Positions 6,870 through 16,443 of a DNA stretch of 64,000 bases are shown piece after piece. Both the position numbers and the translations under genes were made by a program. Below the pieces are notes generated by a model that did no database searches, had not been told where the DNA came from, and was given only the letters and a program-made list of their open reading frames with translations. Position 1 is the first letter of the stretch, and every line of letters starts with the position of its first letter. The stretch comes from Ginsengibacter sp963792025 (GTDB lineage Bacteria > Bacteroidota > Bacteroidia > Chitinophagales > Chitinophagaceae): positions 1 through 64,000 of the forward strand of contig CAWBUS010000011.1 of the NCBI GenBank assembly GCA_963792025.1, in the 5' to 3' direction.

Positions 6870-7772
6870 TTACGGTTTCTGTTTCGCCGCAATTGTTCTT
6901 AGAGCATGTTTTTTATAGAGGATCCAAACGATGAATGCAAGTAACCATAAAGGCCATATAGACACAAGGCCAATAATAATTTCAGCAATAAACTCAAAAC
7001 CATTTTTAAAAGCCATCATGGTCCTGGTCGAAAATCCGGGTGAGACATCGGATGGATTATAACCCGCAATGGGTTGATAAAAATTTAAGTTGATTGTTGA
7101 GTAAGCGGATTGATGCGATAAGTAATTTATTCTTCCGGATGCAGATTCCATTTCCTCCTGGAGGTTATTTATTTCTTCCTGAACTTTTAAAACATCTTCC
7201 ATATTTTTCGCCTGCTTTAAAAACTCAAGATATTTTAAACGCATTTGTTCTTTAGCCTGCAATCTCGATTTGGTGTCTACCACTTCAGCCATTACATCTT
7301 CAGATGTAATTTTTTTCTCCAATATTTTATCTGAATCAGATGGAAGCGCATTCAACAAATCTTCAAATTGTTCAACAGGAACTTTTATTGAAATGGTTGT
7401 TTCTTTTCGTTCATTTGATTCATTTTGATCTTCGCTTGCAATGTAGGCTCCGTAACGCTTTGAAAGACTGTGAACATTGTTGCTGTATTGCTTAAAGTCT
7501 TTCACTTCCAGTTTTAAATCTGCAGTCTTAATGATTTTTTTATCGCAATCAGGATTTTGTCCGGGCAACGTTCCCTGCAAAATATTGTCGTTAGATAGTG
7601 TTGAGGTATCACTATTTTTTTCCGTTAGTGCAAGATCTTTTGCATTTGATGGTGAGGCTTGTATCAGTGACATATCCTTGTTAGCAGAAATATCTTCCGA
7701 TTTATATTTTGAAATTCCACCACAGGAAAAAAGTAAGGTGCTGATGAGCACAAGGGAAATAATTTTCTTCAT
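6870..7772 (-). CDS. DUF4349 domain lipoprotein
   Basis: 300 residues. A lipoprotein signal peptide ends at Cys17 (LLFSCGG). A linker is followed by a DUF4349 domain, beginning IIKTADLKLEVKDFKQY, with a central coiled coil (MEDVLKVQEEINNLQEEMES) and a C-terminal transmembrane helix near residues 262-288. Proteins of this family are envelope-anchored with unknown function. A single cytosolic basic tail (LYKKHALR) follows the helix. It lies six bases from the truncated sirtuin gene on the same strand. Confidence 0.85.
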   Translation of the reverse strand: MKKIISLVLISTLLFSCGGISKYKSEDISANKDMSLIQASPSNAKDLALTEKNSDTSTLSNDNILQGTLPGQNPDCDKKIIKTADLKLEVKDFKQYSNNVHSLSKRYGAYIASEDQNESNERKETTISIKVPVEQFEDLLNALPSDSDKILEKKITSEDVMAEVVDTKSRLQAKEQMRLKYLEFLKQAKNMEDVLKVQEEINNLQEEMESASGRINYLSHQSAYSTINLNFYQPIAGYNPSDVSPGFSTRTMMAFKNGFEFIAEIIIGLVSIWPLWLLAFIVWILYKKHALRTIAAKQKP

Positions 7773-7855
7773 ATCAATAAGTTTTTAAAGTAAGATTACT
7801 TATTGATACAAATTGCATAAAATTTGTAACCTATATGTTTTGTTAAAGCAGCGTT

Positions 7856-8263
7856 TTATTTTTCACCTGCCAATTCCATAATTATGTTCCACTCTTTTTC
7901 CGTAACGGGCTGAACCGACAATCTTCCAAGACGAACAAGAGCCATGTCCGTTAGTCGTTTATCATTTTTTACTGTTGTAAGGCTCACGGGCTTTTTCAAC
8001 TTTTTGAAAGGCTTCAAATCAACTGCAACCCATTCATCTTTTGTGGTCGGATCCTGGTAAGCTTCTTTATCAACTTTAGCTATACCAACAATTTCCATTC
8101 CTTCATTACTATGATAGTATAAAACTTCATCGCCTTTTTTCATCGCACGCAAGTGGATTCTGGCTGCATAATTTCTTACACCATCCCATGTTGTTTTTTT
8201 GTCTTTTACTAATTGTTCCCAGCCATAAACGGAAGGTTCTGATTTTACAAGCCAATAATTCAT
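7856..8263 (-). CDS. EVE domain protein
   Basis: 135 residues, full length for a stand-alone EVE domain (PUA/YTH-like fold). It starts NYWLVKSEPSVYGWEQL and carries WDGVRNYAARIHLRAMKKGD and VLYYHSN, the characteristic family signatures. EVE domains are thought to recognise modified bases in nucleic acids. It is monocistronic, with about 240 A+T-rich bases upstream before the divergent DUF4331 gene. Confidence 0.9.
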   Translation of the reverse strand: MNYWLVKSEPSVYGWEQLVKDKKTTWDGVRNYAARIHLRAMKKGDEVLYYHSNEGMEIVGIAKVDKEAYQDPTTKDEWVAVDLKPFKKLKKPVSLTTVKNDKRLTDMALVRLGRLSVQPVTEKEWNIIMELAGEK

Positions 8264-8502
8264 AAAATGTTTTTTAATATTTTAAGAAAGATAAAAAGAT
8301 TATCACAAATAAAAATCAAATAAAATTATACGGTTTGATATGAACGGATTGCTATTGCAATAAAAAACTTTTTTATGAATAAAAACCAGTGGGAAAGGTT
8401 TCTCGTAATTCTATTGTATAAAAAATTATATGTTCTGTTGATTAGTCTTTATAAAAGTTTAATTCACTGAACTGATTTATTAATCTAAAAACCATTAAAA
8501 AA

Positions 8503-9166
8503 ATGAAACGTAAAAAAATTCTTTTCGCCGCGATTGCTTCACTGGCGCTGGTGACAGGTGGTATTATCTATGCTGCCGACCACATCGATGCTCCCTCTGT
8601 AACCAATCAAACTACAGACATTACCGATTTGTATGCATTCCAGGGTGCTAATACAAATGATATTGTTCTTGTGGCTAACACACAAGGTCTGTTAACTCCT
8701 GCCACGACAGGAGCTGCAAAGTTTGATGAGAACACACTCATTCAATTTAGTATTGACAACAACAATGATAACATTGAAGACCTGGTTGTTCAATGTAAGT
8801 ATGATGCTGCTTCAAATACTATGAAAGTGTATGGTCCTATTAAACCATCTGCAACAGGTGCTATGAGTAAGTTAGAAGGGGATGCAACTGCTTCTGTTGG
8901 CATTACGCCATATGGAGCTTCAACTCCGATATGTTGCAACAAAGGGAGGCATTTCGGTTTTTGCCGGACCAAGAGATGATCCTTTCTTTTTTGACCTCGA
9001 TCAGTATCACGCAATTTTAGCCGGAACAGCCACTGGTTTTAACAACCCGGGAAAAGATGCTTTTGCCGGAACTAACGTGATGAGTGTAGTTGTAGAACTT
9101 CCGAAATCAATGTTGGGTGGATCAGGAAAAATAAATGTGTGGTTAACTACAAGAAAGAAAGTATAA
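8503..9166 (+). pseudogene. DUF4331 family protein, +1 frameshift
   Basis: An N-terminal signal peptide of about 24 residues is followed by ADHIDAPSVTNQ, the DUF4331 start. The family's middle is present (TDLYAFQG), and after a frame change it continues ISVFAGPRDDPFFFDLDQY and ends INVWLTTRKKV. The frame changes at about 8929-8935, where one extra T (ATATGTTGCA; ATAGTTGCA would give PIVATKGG) breaks the gene. Total length is 3n+1, about 220 residues when restored. These are secreted or periplasmic proteins of unknown function. The next gene is a second DUF4331-type protein. Confidence 0.8.
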
Positions 9167-9212
9167 AACATCTTATCCAACTTATTAATTAAAAACAAAA
9201 AAATTATTAAAG

Positions 9213-9743
9213 ATGAAAACAACAATAAAATTATTAGCGCTTCTTATTTCGGGAAGCATGATTTTTACAGCGTGTAAAGATAAAAATCCTGGTGGCGGCA
9301 ATACTATCGCTTATTATCAACAGGCAGACCAAATGGGAAGACCCGCAGTGAATACTGTATTCAATGCTGCGGCAGATAAAGACGCTTTTAATACAACAGT
9401 ACCTTCCGCTATGGCAGCCATTTATCAACCTAAATTCATGACTACTTTAATGGCTTTAAATCCGGCTTATACCATGAATGCCCTGGGTCTCGATGCGCCA
9501 ACATTTACTGGCTTGCTGGCAACGGATGTATTAAATGTTTCAACAACAGGTAAAACAACTTTTTTTGACGGCACTAATGTTTTAACCGGTCGTGCGTTAG
9601 ATGATGATGTAATTCATACAGAATTACTACTAATTTTCGGAGGTCCTAAAGGAACAGATAATGCTGGACTAACCAATGATAATGTACCGGCCAATGATGT
9701 AGCATTTTCAACTACATTTCCTTATTTGGCACAACCTCATTAA
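9213..9743 (+). CDS. DUF4331-related lipoprotein
   Basis: 176 residues with a lipoprotein signal (IFTAC, Cys21). The mature part has YYQQADQMGRPAVNTVF and AFNTTVPS, which match the second half of DUF4331 proteins (QxxRMGxPxVNxV...KDxFN). It therefore appears to be a partner or split half of the preceding gene, 46 bases upstream, and both may form one functional unit at the outer membrane or periplasm. The substrate is unknown. A terminator follows 22 bases after the stop. Confidence 0.75.
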   Translation: MKTTIKLLALLISGSMIFTACKDKNPGGGNTIAYYQQADQMGRPAVNTVFNAAADKDAFNTTVPSAMAAIYQPKFMTTLMALNPAYTMNALGLDAPTFTGLLATDVLNVSTTGKTTFFDGTNVLTGRALDDDVIHTELLLIFGGPKGTDNAGLTNDNVPANDVAFSTTFPYLAQPH

Positions 9744-9765
9744 TAAAGATTCTGATTGGAAACTT

Positions 9766-9792
9766 AGCCGGGAATTTATTTCCGGCTTTTTT
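9766..9792 (+). terminator. Rho-independent terminator
   Basis: 9-bp stem AGCCGGGAA / TTTCCGGCT (one G-U pair), 4-nt loop, followed by six Ts. It closes the DUF4331 gene pair. Confidence 0.85.
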
Positions 9793-9922
9793 ATTTTACT
9801 CAAACTATTTTTTTAATATTAAAATATGCAAAACTGTTGTTTCAGTAAATCCGTATATATTAACAGAATGAGTTTAACTTCATCATAATTAAACGAAGCA
9901 TACAACTCATTTATATAAAAAA

Positions 9923-10288
9923 ATGAGAGCAGCAATTGCATATTACATGATACTACTTTACTTTACAGTAATGTTTAAGCCGCTAATACCAATTGTGAAA
10001 GATAAACTCTCTCATACCTTTGCAGAGGCGATTCATCTTGCAACAGTCCACGCAGTTTATGGCGCTAATCATCTTCAAAAGGAAGTTGACCAATCCAGTT
10101 CTGACAACGCAAACGATAAACACCAGAATAGTAATAATGAAGACCAGGCGCAGGTACATGTCGCAACAAATGAATGCAAATTTCAATTTGTGAGTACATT
10201 AGCCCGGGAAACTTATTGTTCACCTATTCACCAGTCAATTATTACCGGTTTTATTTCTAAGCACTCCCCTCCTCCAAAATTTTCCTGA
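9923..10288 (+). CDS. Small membrane-associated protein next to TonB receptor (121 aa)
   Basis: The N-terminal hydrophobic segment (residues 4-26, IAYYMILLYFTVMFKPLIPI) is a membrane anchor or signal. It is followed by His-containing helix AIHLATVHAVYGANHLQKE, a polar Asn/Asp/Gln linker and a C-terminal VHVATNECKFQF. The scattered His and single Cys residues in the mature part could bind metal. Its position before a TonB receptor and HupE suggests a periplasmic accessory role in metal handling. That role is inferred only from context. Confidence 0.6.
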   Translation: MRAAIAYYMILLYFTVMFKPLIPIVKDKLSHTFAEAIHLATVHAVYGANHLQKEVDQSSSDNANDKHQNSNNEDQAQVHVATNECKFQFVSTLARETYCSPIHQSIITGFISKHSPPPKFS

Positions 10289-10399
10289 ATAAATATTTAA
10301 AGTTATTGGCGTCACGTCTTTAATGTGCCTCATGAATTTTGCAGGAGTATCAATTGCGTGTCGTACACCGTACTTAATTTCTTTAGTTAAATTTTGATA

Positions 10400-12661
10400 A
10401 TGAATAAGATTCCATTTTATTTAGTCATTATTTTATTTTCGTTCAGCGCCCAATCCCAGGTAACCATAAATGGAAATATCATAGACGAAAAGACAAAACT
10501 TCCTGTAGAGGGAGCCACAATTACATTGGAGCCATCAAATAACTTTACCCTAACCAATGCAGAAGGCAGGTTCTTTTTCAAGGGAAAGTATGATTCGACT
10601 GCTTTTATAGTCGTTAATGATATTGGCTATGCCCCACAAAAGTTCACCGTTTCTGAAATATTAAAAAGCAGGATACTCGTCATTTCGCCGCGGCAAATTG
10701 AATTGCAGAATATTATTATTTCTGCTAACGCAACAGACATTTATAAACCCATAAGCAGAACTGATATAGCAATGCGTGGCGTGAATAATTCCCAGGAAGT
10801 GCTGCGCATTATTCCCGGAATTGTTATTAGTCAACACCAGGGCGGAGGTAAAGCTGAACAAATTTTTCTGCGTGGCTTTGATGCGGATCACGGAACAGAT
10901 TTCAGAGAAGATGTCGATGGGTTATCAATCAACATGGTTTCTCATGCGCATGGGCAGGGTTTTGCAGATAGTCATTTTATTATTCCGGAAACAATTGAAA
11001 ACGTCGATTTCAAAAAAGGCTCTTACGACGCGGGTAAGGGAGATTTTGCAACAACGGGCTTTGTGGATTATCATTTAAAAAGCACACTCGATAAAAATGT
11101 TATAAAATTAGAAGGAGGAATGTTTAATACATTTCGCGGCCTGTGTATGTTTAATTTATTAAATATCACGGCAAGGAAGAAACAACAATCCTGGTATGTA
11201 GCTTCAGAGTATAGATATGCCGATGCCTATTTTGATAATCCGCAACACTTTAATCGTTTTAATCTCTTTACGAAATACGTTGGAAGGATATCAGAAAAAA
11301 GTACACTCACGCTTTCCGCAACAACCTTTTGGAGCAAGTGGGACGCATCAGGACAAATACCCGAACGTGCCGTAAAGGAAGGCCTGATAAGCTTTTACGG
11401 AGCACTCGATCCGCATGAGGGAGGATTAACTTACAGAACGAATGTAAATGCTAAGTTGCTTACATCGCTGAGCAACGGGGATATCATACAAAACCAATTG
11501 TATTATTCTAACTATCATTTTGACCTTCATACTAATTTCACTTTTTATCTCGTCGATACAGTAAATGGTGATGAAATAAGGCAGCGTGAAGGAAGAGATA
11601 TGATAGGCTACAACGGAAGCTATCACCATGCAGGCTATTCAGGCAATACGGGTATTAACACAAATGTGGGAATCAACGTTCGTGCCGACCTCACGCATAA
11701 CTCAGAACTTTCGCATACAGTAGACCGTTATACACTTCTTAACCGCATCAAACTTGGCGACGTCTCAGAGCTAAGCATCTCGCCTTACGTAAGCGAAACA
11801 TTTACGTTTAACCGTTATTTTAGTATGAACGCCGGTCTTCGATTTGACCAGTTTTACCATAAATACAATAATAAACTGGCAAGCGATAGTACGCTACCCG
11901 GGATCGGAATTTACAAAGCCAAAGCAAACACGTTAAGTCCCAAATTGAACTTCTACTATCATGTGAATGACAGAGCGCAGTTCTATCTCACAACCGGCAA
12001 AGGTTTTCACTCAAACGATACAAGAGCTGTGGTTGTAGAAAATGGGAATGATGTATTGCCTTCGTCATATGAAGCGGACCTGGGAACGGTATTTAAACCC
12101 GCCAGTAAAGTTTTGATCAATGCGGCTGTTTGGTATATCTACCTGCAACAGGAATTTGTATATAGTGGTGATGGCGGCGATGTTGAATTCAGCGGCAAAA
12201 CAAAACGCCTTGGTTTCGATTTTTCGGGCCGGTATCAACCGATTAAATCTTTATACTTTGATGTTGATTTGAATTATGCGTACGGGCGTTCCATCGATAA
12301 TCCTAAAGGACAAAATTATATTCCATTGGCGCCGATATGGACAAGTACGGGTGGCATCACCTATATAAATAAATATGGATTGAACGGAAGTTTGCGGTAT
12401 CGTTACATTGGCGACCGGCCAGCCAATGAGGACTACAGCTTAGTTGCGACGGGATATTTTATAACAGATGCTGTTCTTAACTATTCACAACCGAAATACG
12501 AAATCGGGCTGGTAATAAATAATATTTTAAACACTAAGTGGAAAGAAACGCAGTTTGATACAATAACCCGTTTAAAAGGAGAAGCTGCGCCCGTTGACGA
12601 AATATGTTTTACACCCGGAACGAAGTTTTCAGCAAAATTAAGTTTTGCTATTTTTTTCTAA
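10400..12661 (+). CDS. TonB-dependent outer-membrane receptor
   Basis: 753 residues from the ATG at 10400; a TTG six bases earlier is less likely. A signal peptide (about residues 1-19) is followed by a carboxypeptidase-regulatory-like domain to about residue 110, a plug domain near 115-230 (IPGIVISQHQ, FLRGFDADHGTDF, NMVSHAHGQGFADSHFI), and a beta-barrel ending FSAKLSFAIFF, with the terminal Phe expected for outer-membrane insertion. The His-rich plug segment is notable. It lies between a small membrane protein and a HupE permease, suggesting uptake of a metal or metal complex. Confidence 0.9.
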   Translation: MNKIPFYLVIILFSFSAQSQVTINGNIIDEKTKLPVEGATITLEPSNNFTLTNAEGRFFFKGKYDSTAFIVVNDIGYAPQKFTVSEILKSRILVISPRQIELQNIIISANATDIYKPISRTDIAMRGVNNSQEVLRIIPGIVISQHQGGGKAEQIFLRGFDADHGTDFREDVDGLSINMVSHAHGQGFADSHFIIPETIENVDFKKGSYDAGKGDFATTGFVDYHLKSTLDKNVIKLEGGMFNTFRGLCMFNLLNITARKKQQSWYVASEYRYADAYFDNPQHFNRFNLFTKYVGRISEKSTLTLSATTFWSKWDASGQIPERAVKEGLISFYGALDPHEGGLTYRTNVNAKLLTSLSNGDIIQNQLYYSNYHFDLHTNFTFYLVDTVNGDEIRQREGRDMIGYNGSYHHAGYSGNTGINTNVGINVRADLTHNSELSHTVDRYTLLNRIKLGDVSELSISPYVSETFTFNRYFSMNAGLRFDQFYHKYNNKLASDSTLPGIGIYKAKANTLSPKLNFYYHVNDRAQFYLTTGKGFHSNDTRAVVVENGNDVLPSSYEADLGTVFKPASKVLINAAVWYIYLQQEFVYSGDGGDVEFSGKTKRLGFDFSGRYQPIKSLYFDVDLNYAYGRSIDNPKGQNYIPLAPIWTSTGGITYINKYGLNGSLRYRYIGDRPANEDYSLVATGYFITDAVLNYSQPKYEIGLVINNILNTKWKETQFDTITRLKGEAAPVDEICFTPGTKFSAKLSFAIFF

Positions 12662-12671
12662 CAAATAAAAT

Positions 12672-13364
12672 ATGATGAAAGAAATTATTTCAAATAATAA
12701 AACGTACTATTCAAAAATTATCGGCATCATTATTTTAAGTTTAATAATAAGTAATACTCTATTTGCGCATACGGTTGTGGGTGAGTTAGAAAAAATGTCT
12801 GGCAAAGATGCCGCCCTCCTCTATCTTGAGTTGGGCTATACGCACATACTTCCCCTTGGGCTAGATCATATTTTGTTTGTATTAAGTCTGTATTTACTAA
12901 GTCCGAAATTGAAGCCCGTTCTATGGCAGGCAACTGCGTTTACGGTTGCGCATTCAGTAACGTTAGGTCTGTCAATGTATCATGTAATAAAGCCGCCGGC
13001 CAGTATTGTTGAGCCGGTAATTGCGCTTTCGATAATGTATGTTGCGCTTGAAAATATTTTTTCTCCCAAGTTAAAAAAGACGAGAATAGGAATTGTTTTT
13101 TTATTCGGTCTCGTACATGGAATGGGGTTCGCAAGTGCTTTAGGTCAGCTTGGGCTTCCGGAGAAATCTTATCTTACTTCCATATTAATGTTTAACCTTG
13201 GTGTTGAACTTGGGCAGATGACAGTTATCATTTCAGCCTATTTACTTTTTGGAAAATGGTTTGGAGAAAAGCCCTGGTATAGGAAAGCTATTGTAATACC
13301 ACTATCTGCAATTATTGCAGTAATAGCTTGCTTCTGGACTATTCAGAGAATATTTTTTACGTAA
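12672..13364 (+). CDS. HupE/UreJ-family metal permease
   Basis: 230 residues with about seven transmembrane helices. The family motif is clear: ELGYTHILPLGLDHILFVLS near residues 53-72, with the conserved His/Asp/His, then FTVAHSVTLGLS and FGLVHGMGFASAL. HupE/UreJ proteins are thought to transport nickel or cobalt across the inner membrane. The gene starts 10 bases after the TonB receptor, so the two are co-transcribed and probably act in series across the two membranes. The metal identity is inferred. Confidence 0.9.
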   Translation: MMKEIISNNKTYYSKIIGIIILSLIISNTLFAHTVVGELEKMSGKDAALLYLELGYTHILPLGLDHILFVLSLYLLSPKLKPVLWQATAFTVAHSVTLGLSMYHVIKPPASIVEPVIALSIMYVALENIFSPKLKKTRIGIVFLFGLVHGMGFASALGQLGLPEKSYLTSILMFNLGVELGQMTVIISAYLLFGKWFGEKPWYRKAIVIPLSAIIAVIACFWTIQRIFFT

Positions 13365-13748
13365 CTGCTTCAATGGATTTACAATATCAGGCAAAAGCCA
13401 AACTCTTTATAGCAACAATTATTACTTCAGGACAGTCTGTCAATTTTAAATATATTTAGCTTGTAGGCATGGAGTTTTAGAGATGATAGAGTTATTGAGC
13501 GATTTTAACTTATGAACTTTGGTTGTCCTTATTGATTTGTGGTGGATAAAATGAGTGGGTTAATAACGATGTTGATTCGACAAAAAGTCCCAGATATATT
13601 GACTGAAGTTTGATGGACCTTGCGTGTATTGGCGACCGTTATAAAATGATTGATTAATTATTTAGGAACCGTTCTGCCTTAATAGTAAATAGTGCTGAAA
13701 GGCTGTATATGCATAATTAATATAACAATCATTTGCAAAAATTGAGGA
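13365..13748. other. Intergenic, nothing assigned
   Basis: 384 bases between the HupE stop and the convergent TPR lipoprotein gene. No open frame of substance, no strong hairpin with a U-run and no RNA gene could be recognised. Confidence 0.5.
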
Positions 13749-15038
13749 CTATTGTTTTAAATTTTCTTCAAGATCTCTCAACATCGAAGGGCTTAAATCG
13801 TATTTATTTTTTTCTGCAGCTTTAAAAAATTCGTGTGCATTGTATCCTTTACCAAGCCCCTTCATAAATTTCCCCATCCAATATAATTCAATTCCTTCCA
13901 GCGGTTTGCCCGATACATGTTCTTCATAAACTTTATAAGCCTCATTCTTTTTATTGTTGAAATACAAACACCAAACATACCACGCATAAGTTTGCGGAGT
14001 TTGCCTGTTGGCTATTTCATTTTCTGCCACTGTTTCCGCTTTTGCGGGATCATTTAATGTGCCTGTATATAATTCTACCAGGTATTTATTATACATAGTT
14101 CCATAGAGCGGATCGCTTGTCATGTCAACAAATTGTTGTGCATATTTTTTCATAGACGCAGAATCATTATTTAATTCGGCAGCCTGTGAAAGTTTTAAAA
14201 TAGGATCCGGAGCTTGAGTTTTACCCGCTACAAAATGAAATATTTTATTTGCCAGTGAATCATTTTTATCATGAACCAATGCAATCCAGCCAATACCCAT
14301 GATGCTGTGTAAATCGCTTGAATAGGTTGCAATCGATTTTTTATAAAGGTTATAGGCTTCTTCAATTTGTCCATCATGAATGTATAAATCAGCGGCATTA
14401 GATAAAGCTGCCGCAATTAGCGTTGGATTATTTCCTGCAAGTGACGCTGCGCTTAGCATTGCGTGTATGGCAGAATCGAGATTGCCTTTATAATGCTCAA
14501 GTTTAGAAGTCCTGAACTGGTAACCATAATCTTTCGGATCGCGAATGCGGTTTAAATTTTCTATTGCCAGAGGATACCTGCCTAACTCAAAATTCACATC
14601 AAAAGAATAAGCGCCATCGTCGTATTTTTTTATTCCGAGTTCTTTTGCTTTAGTTAAAAAAGTGTCGGCTTCATTAAACTTGTGTTGCGAAATCGAACGG
14701 GGTATTAAGGAAGTGTAAGGGGCAGCTTCTTTATAATTATAGGTTTTAGCAATAAGTTTTAAAATACTGTCTGACGATTTTAAATCCTGGATATTTCCCT
14801 TCAAGCCAAACCTTGCAGCAAGTACCGATGAATATTTTAATTCGTTGCTGTATCCCGGATGTGCTGTATCAAGCCTGCTGCCCCAAAATTTAATATCCGC
14901 TGCGTTTGTGGTCACTGCCGGCTCTGTATAATTATTAATCAGGCTATCGATATAAGAAAATTCAACAATAATCCTTTTTTCATGGTTGCATGAAGAAAGA
15001 ATTGCAAGAATTGCGAGAAGGGAAAAGAGATTTTTCAA
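13749..15038 (-). CDS. TPR-repeat lipoprotein
   Basis: 429 residues. The signal peptide has a lipobox (LAILSSCNHE), Cys17. The mature protein is alpha-helical, with repeated TPR-like units throughout (for example ADLYIHDGQIEEAYNLYKKS and AYKVYEEHVSGKPLEGIELY). It probably works as a periplasmic or outer-membrane scaffold. No enzymatic motif is visible. It stands alone between two longer gaps. Confidence 0.75.
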   Translation of the reverse strand: MKNLFSLLAILAILSSCNHEKRIIVEFSYIDSLINNYTEPAVTTNAADIKFWGSRLDTAHPGYSNELKYSSVLAARFGLKGNIQDLKSSDSILKLIAKTYNYKEAAPYTSLIPRSISQHKFNEADTFLTKAKELGIKKYDDGAYSFDVNFELGRYPLAIENLNRIRDPKDYGYQFRTSKLEHYKGNLDSAIHAMLSAASLAGNNPTLIAAALSNAADLYIHDGQIEEAYNLYKKSIATYSSDLHSIMGIGWIALVHDKNDSLANKIFHFVAGKTQAPDPILKLSQAAELNNDSASMKKYAQQFVDMTSDPLYGTMYNKYLVELYTGTLNDPAKAETVAENEIANRQTPQTYAWYVWCLYFNNKKNEAYKVYEEHVSGKPLEGIELYWMGKFMKGLGKGYNAHEFFKAAEKNKYDLSPSMLRDLEENLKQ

Positions 15039-15139
15039 AATAAAAGTTTTATCTACTTACGAATTTTACGCCTTAGCAGTTCATAAATAAAAAAACTTTT
15101 ACCAATTGGAGCGTTCAGATCATTTTGTTGCCGGTACAA

Positions 15140-15862
15140 CTATTCCCACCCACTCGCCAGCACATCTGCAATGTGCATTGTTTTTAACGGAAGATTTTTT
15201 TTAGTAATATATCCATTAAGATGCATAAGGCAGCTAAGATCTGTTGAGATAATATAATCCGCCCCGGAAGCCATCGCGTTATTTACTTTTTGGTCGGCCA
15301 TTGCAATAGATATTGACTCAAACTTAACAGCGAATGAACCGCCAAAACCGCAGCAGGTCTCATTATCAGCCATTTCAATTAATTCAAGGCCTTTCACTTT
15401 GCCAAGTAATTTTCTCGGCCCTTCTTTTATTTTGCATTCACGTAATGCTGCGCAACTATCATGGTAAGTAACTTTTGCATCCATTACAGCTCCGTAATTA
15501 TCAATTTTTATCACCTCAGTAAGAAATTCGGTGAACTCGTATATTCTGCCAGAAATATCCTTTACGTTGTTGTGAAGGGATGAATTTGCAAATAGTGTGT
15601 TATAATAATTTCTTACAAAACCAACGCATGATGCAGAAGGTGCCACTATATAGTCGGTTCCTTCGAAGTCTTTTATAAATTTGGTAGCAACCTGTTTAGC
15701 ATCTTCCCAAAAACCAGCATTGAACGCAGGTTGACCACAACAGGTTTGATTGGTGTTATATTCGACATCGCAACATGCCTTTTCCAAAACTTTCACCATA
15801 TTAAAAGCAGTTTTGGGATACAATTGATCAACAAAACAGGGTATAAATAACTGGACTTTCAT
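15140..15862 (-). CDS. LutA/YkgE-type (Fe-S)-binding protein
   Basis: 240 residues containing two CCG domains. The first runs from IPCFVDQLYP to NQTCCGQPAFNAGFWEDA, the second from TYHDSCAALREC to NETCCGFGGSFAVKFE. This is the arrangement of LutA/GlcF-like subunits of lactate or glycolate oxidation, which bind iron-sulfur clusters or a heterodisulfide-type site. The usual partners LutB and LutC are not in this window. It is full length. Confidence 0.85.
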   Translation of the reverse strand: MKVQLFIPCFVDQLYPKTAFNMVKVLEKACCDVEYNTNQTCCGQPAFNAGFWEDAKQVATKFIKDFEGTDYIVAPSASCVGFVRNYYNTLFANSSLHNNVKDISGRIYEFTEFLTEVIKIDNYGAVMDAKVTYHDSCAALRECKIKEGPRKLLGKVKGLELIEMADNETCCGFGGSFAVKFESISIAMADQKVNNAMASGADYIISTDLSCLMHLNGYITKKNLPLKTMHIADVLASGWE

Positions 15863-15936
15863 TTAAAATAATTTCATCATTTCATTGAAAAATTGTAGCG
15901 GAGTTGTTGCTAATAATTATTTAAACTGATGTGATT

Positions 15937-16428
15937 TTACGAATACTTAAGCGCCATCATCTTTAACGCAGATATAGCTGCTTCTTCCCCTTTATTCCCG
16001 TGCGTTCCACCAGTGCGTTCATCGGCTTGTTGTTGATTATCTACCGTTAGAACGCCAAAAATAGTCGGCACCGGCAACATTAAATTAAGATGCACTATGC
16101 CGTCTGTAACGGCTTTGCATACATATTCGAAATGCGGCGTACCTCCACGCAGTACACAACCTAATGCAATAAAAGCCTGCGGCTTTTCAAATTTATTCTG
16201 GTAAGTATCCCAAAAATGTTTTACGGCAAAAGGTATTTCAAATGCACCCGGTACGGTAATAATTTTATAATTATTCATGCCGTATTGCTGAAGAATTTTA
16301 ATACAACCTTGCAGTAACTTGTTCACAATTTCGGCATTCCATTCAGTGTACACAATAACAATACAGGCATCCTTTGAAAGGATGCCTGCGTTGAAATTAT
16401 ATAAATTTTCGTTTACGGATGCCATCAA
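15937..16428 (-). CDS. ribH: 6,7-dimethyl-8-ribityllumazine synthase
   Basis: 163 residues, the normal length. It catalyses the penultimate step of riboflavin synthesis, condensing 5-amino-6-ribitylaminouracil with dihydroxybutanone phosphate. Visible signatures are VPGAFEIPFAVKHF, ALGCVLRGGTPHFEYV with the catalytic His, and FGVLTVDNQQQADERTGGTHGNKGEEAA. Either Met1 or Met2 may be the start. It lies 15 bases downstream of a TPR membrane protein on the same strand. No riboflavin riboswitch is visible. Confidence 0.95.
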   Translation of the reverse strand: MMASVNENLYNFNAGILSKDACIVIVYTEWNAEIVNKLLQGCIKILQQYGMNNYKIITVPGAFEIPFAVKHFWDTYQNKFEKPQAFIALGCVLRGGTPHFEYVCKAVTDGIVHLNLMLPVPTIFGVLTVDNQQQADERTGGTHGNKGEEAAISALKMMALKYS

Positions 16429-16443
16429 ATAATCAATAAAAAG

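Noticed and set aside
938..9166. Programmed +1 ribosomal frameshifting
   Set aside because: The shift sites have no common slippery sequence and occur in unrelated genes.
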